64,000 nt of DNA from Flavitalea plasmicola (GTDB lineage: Bacteria > Bacteroidota > Bacteroidia > Chitinophagales > Chitinophagaceae). Below the pieces are notes generated by a model. It worked only from the letters and a program-made list of their open reading frames with translations. It had not been told where the DNA came from and did no database searches. Every line of letters begins with the position of its first letter. The first letter of the stretch is position 1. Shown here one piece after another: positions 42,601 to 48,150 of the stretch. The translations under genes were made by a program, and so were the position numbers. Where the stretch lies: positions 1-64,000 of the forward strand of contig NZ_JAUOTO010000005.1 in the NCBI RefSeq assembly GCF_030546645.1, given 5' to 3'.

Positions 42601-44819
42601 CCGATGGCGGCGCCCGCGCCAGGCGGTGAGATCGCGGGCATACGCATCAGGGGTAGCAGGGTCTGGCGTGGGTGAAGTAGTCCCTGCAGTCCTTTTGAAA
42701 GTAAGGTTTTGCCTATCAATGACACGGCGCCCGTCACTCCTTTTTCCTGCATGGTCGACAGCAGGAAGGCGGTGAGATATTTTTCCCGGTCACGGGCAGC
42801 CGTCAATTGCCGTTGGAGGATCACGCCGGGCAGGCTGCGTTGTTCATACGTGCGTTTGTACCAATCGAGGTGCTGGTGGAGCAAGCCGATGTGCGCCTGG
42901 TGATCCTGTTGAAGGCGGGCTAATTGCTCCTGTGTCTTTATTTGCTGGGCTGCCTGTTCGCGGAGGGCATTGTCCAGCCGGGCATGCAGGGCGGTGACTT
43001 CTGCCTGATATTGCTCACGGGTGTCCTGCAGTTCCCTGGAAGCCTGCTGGTATTGCGTCCTCCAGGTCTTTTTCAGCCGGATGCCGCCATGTGAAAAAGG
43101 GCGGCCGGGCAGGAGCGGGACGGCCCCGAAATATTTTTCTTCCAGCCGGACGCAGGATGCCAGCTCCTCGTCGCCAAAGGGAAAGAACGTATTGACCAGA
43201 GCGGTCACGAGGGGTATCAGGCCGGTTGGCGTGCCGTCTGCCGGAAGGGCATACATGCTCATCTTATCCAGGCTGTAGACCAGCCCTCTGAAAAAAATAA
43301 AATAAAGCGGAACATTTTCCGGGGTCCTCCATTCCTGGTCGAATACGGTGGCCTTGCCTTCCCCCGTGATAAGGATATTAAAGGGAGTAAGGTCGAGATA
43401 TTGTCCGGGGAGGATAGGGTGGCCTGTGCCGATGGTGGCATCGCCGCCAGGATGGCTATGGTCCAGCAGGACCTGGTAATACCGGGCTGCCCAGTCATGC
43501 AGTCCGTCAACGGTCCATCCTTCCCGGGTGATGATGTCGAATGCGCCGGCGGAAAGTAACTTGCCCGGGATATATGCTTCGTCAATGATGAGGTGTTCCA
43601 TCGGTTGGCCCGTGGGACAGGGTGCGTCGGGGTACAGCCGCTGTCTGAGGACCTGGATGGCGCCGGTGTCTCCGCGGGTGAAAATATTGCTTTTGCAGTA
43701 ACATTTCTGCCGGGCGCTGTTATAGGAATAGACGAGGGCCTCGTCAGGAGCAAGGGTGGGTTTGGAAGAGGGACTGGGGTTGGAGGATAGGTAGTTATTA
43801 GATGACGGGCGATTGTCGGATGACTGGCCTTTGGCTGCCGGCTGCCTCTCCGGCCCGGCGATCACCAGGAATGAGTTGGAAAGGTCGGGCATCAGGTGGT
43901 TGTTCAGCAGGGCGGTGGCGGTGCGGGTGGGCCAGAATTCCGTGGCCTGACCGTTGCCGTGCGGGTAGTCGAACTTTTCATGCAGCAGACCCGACAGCTG
44001 CAGGTCCTCCGCAAAAAATGCCGCTTCCTTTACGATTACGTCGGGCAATTTATAATCGGGGAATGGATAGAGGAATTCGCTGCTGGCAAAGCCTGCGTTC
44101 GAAAGGAGGAGGATGAGCTCCTGCCTGCCGAAGGTGACGGCGGTGTTGGAAGTGTACCTGTCTTCGATGCCGTCATATGGGCGGCCGGTATGATCTTCGG
44201 GCGCACCGGCCCAGTATTTCAGTCCGAGCTTGTTCTCGATGGCGACGATCAGCTGTCCATCAGGCCGGAGGCAGCTTCGCGCACGGCGGAGCATGTCGAG
44301 GGGCGGGTATTGTCCTTTTATAAAAAGGTGGCTGTATTCCAGCACGCCGATCAGCAGGACGATGTCGAATTGTTCTTCGCCGTTGAAATGGTCGAAATTG
44401 TCACAGACGACCCGGACATTGTCCAGGTCTCTGCATCGTTCGCGGGTGATGCGCGCCCTTCTTTCGCTGCCTTCCAGGGCGGTGACGATACTGCCGAGCT
44501 CACCGAGGTAGCGTGTCAGCGCGCCGCATCCACAGCCTATCTCGAGGACCGACGGAGCCGGAGCGCCTGTCTTCGCGGAGTTTTTTCCTTGCAGCAGCCC
44601 GGACAGGGGCCTTAATAAATGTGTCCGGGCCGGGCTCAGATGGTACATCGAAGGCCAGTCCCTGATGGCGGCGGCCAGGTCTGCCGAGCCGATGGAAACA
44701 TCCGGGGCCTCCCTGATCTGCTGCAGCAGACGGGTTTCCACGGCGTCCCCGTCGGAATAAGAAAAGTGCCTTGGCCCGGGGGGAAATAATATATTATCTA
44801 TGAGGATATAGTCTTTCAT
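39669..44819 (-). CDS. giant polysaccharide enzyme: methyltransferase, kinase-like, coiled coil, GT2, GT2, GT4
   Basis: 1716 residues. Order: SAM methyltransferase (motif VLEIGCGCGALTRYL from residue 91); Ser/Asn/Pro repeat (about 322-357); kinase-like domain with catalytic loop QYLDLTPFNILI (Asp476) and metal site TVFDQEW (Asp494); coiled coil (about 585-645) ending in WYKRTYEQRSLPG; GT2 (about 760-985, KISFIMPVFNTDP, CIADDGSTDRG, MDHDDE); second GT2 (about 1010-1250, SIIIPTDSKDNLRDTLDS, LFFNDDVRPL); and GT4 (about 1354-1700, LLVSHDLSLSGAPIMLL, IGSIEPRKGQDILVKAF, EALCLGKPCIVST). Methyltransferase, kinase and coiled coil match the plan of WbdD, which caps O-antigen and measures chain length. 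Two 7-bp-unit elements are read through in frame (about 1053-1089 and 1313-1354). Sugars unknown. Confidence 0.85.
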   Translation of the reverse strand: MKDYILIDNILFPPGPRHFSYSDGDAVETRLLQQIREAPDVSIGSADLAAAIRDWPSMYHLSPARTHLLRPLSGLLQGKNSAKTGAPAPSVLEIGCGCGALTRYLGELGSIVTALEGSERRARITRERCRDLDNVRVVCDNFDHFNGEEQFDIVLLIGVLEYSHLFIKGQYPPLDMLRRARSCLRPDGQLIVAIENKLGLKYWAGAPEDHTGRPYDGIEDRYTSNTAVTFGRQELILLLSNAGFASSEFLYPFPDYKLPDVIVKEAAFFAEDLQLSGLLHEKFDYPHGNGQATEFWPTRTATALLNNHLMPDLSNSFLVIAGPERQPAAKGQSSDNRPSSNNYLSSNPSPSSKPTLAPDEALVYSYNSARQKCYCKSNIFTRGDTGAIQVLRQRLYPDAPCPTGQPMEHLIIDEAYIPGKLLSAGAFDIITREGWTVDGLHDWAARYYQVLLDHSHPGGDATIGTGHPILPGQYLDLTPFNILITGEGKATVFDQEWRTPENVPLYFIFFRGLVYSLDKMSMYALPADGTPTGLIPLVTALVNTFFPFGDEELASCVRLEEKYFGAVPLLPGRPFSHGGIRLKKTWRTQYQQASRELQDTREQYQAEVTALHARLDNALREQAAQQIKTQEQLARLQQDHQAHIGLLHQHLDWYKRTYEQRSLPGVILQRQLTAARDREKYLTAFLLSTMQEKGVTGAVSLIGKTLLSKGLQGLLHPRQTLLPLMRMPAISPPGAGAAIGEVEDPVKAMKEIAGFTRRPKISFIMPVFNTDPRWLQRAVDSIRDQWYDNWELCIADDGSTDRGTQQVLHRIEKEDKIRLIRLAKNAGISEASNAALEVAGGEYIALMDHDDELTPDALYQVVKDLHLHGDADILYTDECKVDENGRLSDPFYKPAYSPELLLNMMYPGHLTVYHKNFLLEKAGRFRKEYDLSQDYDLMLRAVEKTSRIRHIEKVVYHWRMTAGSSSQGGKPHARITNIAALADAMKRREIAAGVVALPTANRAVLHVEAQPLVSIIIPTDSKDNLRDTLDSLYRLTDYPNFEIIVVTHSRLAREAASYKLQATSQGPDKTDSSQPKRSPLVACSLKLAAVPYDHPYNFSDKCNAGAAHARGEILLFFNDDVRPLEKNWLGNTIEYLFVPGVGGVSPKLIYEDDTIQYAGMATGVRGLTGTTFHGYRKDSTDYINFPQSVRNVSILSGACLAIRKQLFDDIGGFDPVNTPSAHSDVDLSFKILDAGFRCVYTPYATLRHIGHLSLKEYETSPAGRRKDKADIYLLRRWAQRVAEDPYFTASMRNHLYHDSPEPYRIYAPSAGREAASFKLQAASEGPGKTSQPTAVGSPPKRSPLVACSLQLVAQKDILLVSHDLSLSGAPIMLLQLCRLLIRHGYFVTVICEREGPAGALFLEAGAPVIIDSLLLRQHETLTRFARNFDHVICNTVVTWPVVRQLSDLTHTLWWLHEAKVLETFSHDAQFINTLANAPTVIVPSDYALQYAKKYNAHPERIYYGYPDLPPDAHHAAAGEKIIFSIIGSIEPRKGQDILVKAFQQLDPLWQDKVELWLVGRPHDAGYYQQLLQDIGPAATHIKVTGERDHEQCLDLMRRSDVIVCPSRDDPFPVVIVEALCLGKPCIVSTHTGFAELMTDSINGFVIPNDDSRTLAMKIQQALRQPALLAAMGKAARLLYQEHLTMEVFEERFLTLLDPAPASERPSQTEKTLLCQD
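40760..40883. repeat. 7-bp-unit inverted repeat with core, inside the giant transferase gene
   Basis: Left arm 40760-40790 (GAGCTACAAGCTGCAAGCTG and on), core 40791-40850 beginning TGGAGATCGCTTAGGC and ending TCTTACCAGGTCCTTC, right arm 40851-40883 (GCTTGCAGCTTGTAGCTTGA and on). It encodes the linker between the second GT2 and the GT4 domain. It shares both core ends with the copy at 41554. Confidence 0.88.
41554..41662. repeat. 7-bp-unit inverted repeat with core, second copy in the giant transferase gene
   Basis: Left arm 41554-41582 (GCTGCAAGCTTCAAGCTGCA and on), core 41583-41626 beginning GGGAGATCTCTTAGGC and ending TCTTATCAGGTCCTT, right arm 41627-41662. It interrupts the second GT2 domain between EIIVVTHSRLA and AAVPYDHPYNFSDKC, so it must form a loop there. 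Confidence 0.88.
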
Positions 44820-44836
44820 GCTTTCTCCTGCTGGAT

Positions 44837-45163
44837 TCAGTTCCTTTTTCTCCTGAAAAGCTTTTGCCAGATGGTGCCGGGCAGGCTACGTTGTTCGTAG
44901 GTGCGCTGGTACCATTCAATGTCCTTCCGGTAATTGTCGATGTCATTGAGGAGCTTGTTGATCAGCTGGTGCGTGCCTTCGCCGGCCTGCCGGCATTGCT
45001 GCAATTGCTCTCTCAGGGCCAGGATCTCGGCGTCTTTTTTTTCGGACAGGGATTCCAGATATAGGAGGATATCCTTCAACCGCCGATTGACTGCATCCCA
45101 GTGCCGCGGATCGTCCTGGTCTTCAGGAATAGTGTCGGGGATTACATGCGTTCTCATGTTCAT
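44837..45163 (-). CDS. small coiled-coil protein of the polysaccharide operon
   Basis: 108 residues, no signal peptide. A predicted coiled coil spans about residues 30-80 (LLYLESLSEKKDAEILALRE and NKLLNDIDNYRKDIEWYQRT). The end, EWYQRTYEQRSLPGTIWQKL followed by FRRKRN, is almost the same as the segment after the coiled coil in the giant transferase (WYKRTYEQRSLPGVILQRQL). It abuts the GT4 gene upstream with no gap and lies 17 bp before the giant gene. It may pair with the giant enzyme through the coiled coil and dock on the membrane through the basic tail (inference). ATG 45157 is an alternative start. Confidence 0.75.
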   Translation of the reverse strand: MNMRTHVIPDTIPEDQDDPRHWDAVNRRLKDILLYLESLSEKKDAEILALREQLQQCRQAGEGTHQLINKLLNDIDNYRKDIEWYQRTYEQRSLPGTIWQKLFRRKRN

Positions 45164-46252
45164 TTAACTTTTATACAGCTCGCGATACGAGTTGAATGTT
45201 GTATGGACGTCAAATTGCTGCGCACATACCTGACGGGAATATTCTCCCATCACGCTGAGCATCTCCCTGTTGTTATGATAGCGCAGGATCTTCAGTATCG
45301 CCTCCTCCTTGTCACGGAAAAGGTCTCCGTTAAGCCCGCCGTGGACGAGGTCCCTGTTGCCTATACAGTCGGTGACGAGCACGGGCTTCTTCAGCGCCAG
45401 CGCTTCCAGCACGGCGAAAGGCATGCCTTCAAAATGAGAAGTGGAAAGGTAGATATCGGCTCCTGCGATATATTCGTTCGATGCTGCCGGCGATACCCAG
45501 CCGGTGACGGAGATATTCCTGGCCGTCAGCCGCCGGCGCTCCTCTCCATCGCCTACCCAAATGAATTCGAAGTCGTCGAATGTTTCGAAATACTGTGCGA
45601 TGGCATTAAAGAAGGCGGGGTCTTTCTGGTCGACGATCCTGCCGCTGGTGACGATACGGAAGCGGCCGGACCTTGGTATGGCGGTAGCCGACGCCTGTGC
45701 CGCGGGACCTTCGAGGGTCACGCCGTTGTTGATGCAGGTGGCCTCGATGCCCATGGCATGATAGGCCTCCCATTCGCTGGTGGAGCAACAGACGGTCTTG
45801 CCGCCCAGGAAGGAGGCAAATCGTTCCAGGCTTCCGTAGATGTATTGCATGAACCTGCTTTTGCCGACCAGGAATGGCGCCCCATTGGGTGTATAGACGA
45901 CGGTGGTGATCCTGGCAAGGCGGCATGCAAGTCTGCCGAGAAAGCCGCTCTTCGAGGAATGCAGGTGCACGGCGTCGATGCGGTTCTGCTGCTTCAGCTG
46001 TTTGAGAATGGTATATAGCTCCCAGAAAGCGGCGGTGTCCTTGCGTACGCTCAGCGCTCGCTGCGCCGAAGGCCAGGGTATAAAGCGGGTATTGGAGGCG
46101 GGAAAATAACGTTTCACGTCGGCGGACCGCATGACGCTTTCCCTTTCCCCATGGATGATGATATGCAGATCATCCTGCAGATTCTCCACCAGGGATTTGA
46201 CAAAAGTGGCTATGCCCGACGCAAAGGGTTCGACAACATGTATAATATTCAT
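45164..46252 (-). CDS. glycosyltransferase family 4
   Basis: 362 residues, GT-B fold. The N-terminal half starts MNIIHVVEPFASGIATFVKS and contains DAVHLHSSKSGFLGRLACRL; the C-terminal half has FRIVTSGRIVDQKDPAFFNA, EFIWVGDGEERRRL and the donor-site motif FEGMPFAVLEALALKKPVLV. These resemble transferases that act early in capsule or O-antigen synthesis. Donor and acceptor unknown. It lies 7 bp after the GT2 gene and abuts the coiled-coil gene. Confidence 0.92.
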   Translation of the reverse strand: MNIIHVVEPFASGIATFVKSLVENLQDDLHIIIHGERESVMRSADVKRYFPASNTRFIPWPSAQRALSVRKDTAAFWELYTILKQLKQQNRIDAVHLHSSKSGFLGRLACRLARITTVVYTPNGAPFLVGKSRFMQYIYGSLERFASFLGGKTVCCSTSEWEAYHAMGIEATCINNGVTLEGPAAQASATAIPRSGRFRIVTSGRIVDQKDPAFFNAIAQYFETFDDFEFIWVGDGEERRRLTARNISVTGWVSPAASNEYIAGADIYLSTSHFEGMPFAVLEALALKKPVLVTDCIGNRDLVHGGLNGDLFRDKEEAILKILRYHNNREMLSVMGEYSRQVCAQQFDVHTTFNSYRELYKS

Positions 46253-46259
46253 GACGGCG

Positions 46260-47090
46260 TTAGATATTACGTAATTGCTTTTTGATCTTCAATGCCCATT
46301 CTGCCGGTAGCAACATCAACAACCGAAGCCGGATCTCACCAAGTACACCGAACAAGAGGCTGTTCCGGTATTGCCGGACGACCTTTATGCGGCTTCTCAG
46401 CTGCTGTTTTCGATGACTATGCGACAGGCCCTCGGGGTTGATCTCGCAAATCATCAGGTAATAGGGCAGGATGGCCGCTTTCCCATGCTGGAGGAGCTCA
46501 TAGAAGAACCCGTAATCCTCCGCATGGGGAAAGGTTTCAGGATACGCCGGCAGCCTGGCTGCTACGCCGGCACGCCACATGACCGTGGGGTGTATGAAAA
46601 CATTCTTAAAATGCATTTCCCGCATGATCTGCTTATGCCGGGTAGGGATCGTGTACGTATAGGCTTCCCCCGTGGAGAAATCCTTGAAAACACACCAGCT
46701 GCCTACCAGGTCGACGTCCGGATGCTCGTCCAGGAAGGCTACCTGGCGGTGAAACCGGTCTTCGGAACACAGGTCCCCGCAATCCAGGCGGGCGATGAAC
46801 CGGTAATCAGTCCTTCCCTCCAGGTAGTGGAGACCGGCATTCAAAGCTCTGGTAATGCCGCTGTTCTGTGGCAAGCGAATAACGCGCAGGTTTAGTAAGG
46901 GGGACAGGTGGTCGGTCAGGTCGGAGAGGGTCAACGACTCGATGCTGCCGTCGTCGATGATGAGTACAAAATATTTAACAGGGTCATAACAAATGCTCTG
47001 AAGGGACCGGAGCAGACCGTCCCGGTTGTTGTAACAGGAAATCAGCACACAAAAGTCCTTCTTCACGCCTATCGGTTCCTTCATGGACAA
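46260..47090 (-). CDS. glycosyltransferase family 2
   Basis: 276 residues, GT-A fold. The nucleotide-sugar region CVLISCYNNRDGLLRSLQSI and LIIDDGSIESLTLSD is followed by RFIARLDCGDLCSEDRFHRQ (the D-x-D-like metal motif) and DVDLVGSWCVFKDFSTGEAY. No membrane segment is obvious; the C-terminal stretch (RLRLLMLLPAEWALKIKKQL) is hydrophobic and basic. First gene of the polysaccharide operon, divergent from terC. ATG 47084 is an equally good start. I see no exact promoter box in front of it. Confidence 0.92.
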   Translation of the reverse strand: MSMKEPIGVKKDFCVLISCYNNRDGLLRSLQSICYDPVKYFVLIIDDGSIESLTLSDLTDHLSPLLNLRVIRLPQNSGITRALNAGLHYLEGRTDYRFIARLDCGDLCSEDRFHRQVAFLDEHPDVDLVGSWCVFKDFSTGEAYTYTIPTRHKQIMREMHFKNVFIHPTVMWRAGVAARLPAYPETFPHAEDYGFFYELLQHGKAAILPYYLMICEINPEGLSHSHRKQQLRSRIKVVRQYRNSLLFGVLGEIRLRLLMLLPAEWALKIKKQLRNI

Positions 47091-47211
47091 ATAGTTTACC
47101 CTTTTTGATAATAAGCAAAGTTCAGGCCTAGTTCTCGCCGAGGCTGGGAGGGGGGTGAAAATTCCACACTCCGGTGGCGGGGCCGCGCGGACAGATTGGG
47201 GGCTAAACCCG

Positions 47212-47219
47212 TACCTTTA
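47212..47219 (+). promoter_or_regulatory. -7 box of terC, near-leaderless
   Basis: TACCTTTA, one base from TAnnTTTG, ends 4 bp before ATG 47224. Transcription would begin at or next to the start codon, giving a leaderless mRNA. No TTG lies at the usual distance. Confidence 0.35.
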
Positions 47220-47223
47220 TATT

Positions 47224-48150
47224 ATGAGCCCATCGAATGTTTCGTATCTCACATTTGGCGTTGTTTTATTATTGGCTGTGATTTTTGACCTGGGTTTGCT
47301 GAGTAAGAAAGGGGCGGAGGTCACCATCCGGCGGGCGTTATTCCAGACGGGGTTCTGGGTATTGCTGGCCCTGGCGTTCTTTGGCTTTCTGTGGTATGAG
47401 AACGGGCATAAGATCGCCCTGGAATACCTGAGCGCCTACCTGATGGAATGGAGCCTGAGCATCGATAATATCTTTGTTTTCATCCTCATTTTCACCTTCT
47501 TCGGCGTGAAGCCTGTTTATTATGGCCGGGTATTGCTGATCGGTATCCTGATGGCCATTGTGCTGCGGATCCTCTTTATTACGGTGGGTATCGCGGCGGT
47601 GACATGGCTGCATGAGCTGCTGTATGTTTTTGGCGGCTTCCTTGTCTATACGGGTATCATGATGTTCAAGGCGAAAGGGGAGGAGGCGGTGAATGTGGAG
47701 GAGAACAAGGTGTACCGGTTGCTGAGGCGCATCGTTCCCCTGACGAGCACGGACGGGGGCGGCCGGATGAGTGTGATCATAGACGGTAAAAAGCGGTTTA
47801 CCAACCTGTTCGTAGTGGTCGTATTGCTGGCCACGACGGATGTGCTGTTTGCACTGGACTCCATTCCGGCAGTATTCGGCATCAGCCGGGAGAAGATCGT
47901 TATTTATACTTCCAATATATTCGCGGTGCTGGGGCTGCGCTCCCTCTTCTTCCTCCTGCGGGGCGCGGTGGAGCGTTTCAGCCACCTGCAGCAGGGGATC
48001 GCGGTGGTGCTGATCTTCGTGGGGCTGAAAATGGTGGCGGAGATCGTAGACTTTTATCTTCCCGTGTACGTTTCCTTATTGGTGATCCTGCTGTGCATCG
48101 GCACGGCCATCGGATATTCTATGTATACTTCTACAAGAAAAAATAAATGA
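47224..48150 (+). CDS. TerC-family membrane protein
   Basis: 308 residues with about nine membrane segments. The family motifs are present: EWSLSIDNIFVFILIFTFFG and ATTDVLFALDSIPAVFGIS, whose Asp residues are thought to bind metal ions. TerC proteins are linked to tellurite resistance and, in better-studied cases, to manganese export or loading of exported metalloproteins. Start ATG 47224 fits the family; a reading from 47155 would add 23 unrelated residues and overlap the promoter. It overlaps murF-alr by ATGA, so the two are translated together. Confidence 0.93.
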   Translation: MSPSNVSYLTFGVVLLLAVIFDLGLLSKKGAEVTIRRALFQTGFWVLLALAFFGFLWYENGHKIALEYLSAYLMEWSLSIDNIFVFILIFTFFGVKPVYYGRVLLIGILMAIVLRILFITVGIAAVTWLHELLYVFGGFLVYTGIMMFKAKGEEAVNVEENKVYRLLRRIVPLTSTDGGGRMSVIIDGKKRFTNLFVVVVLLATTDVLFALDSIPAVFGISREKIVIYTSNIFAVLGLRSLFFLLRGAVERFSHLQQGIAVVLIFVGLKMVAEIVDFYLPVYVSLLVILLCIGTAIGYSMYTSTRKNK

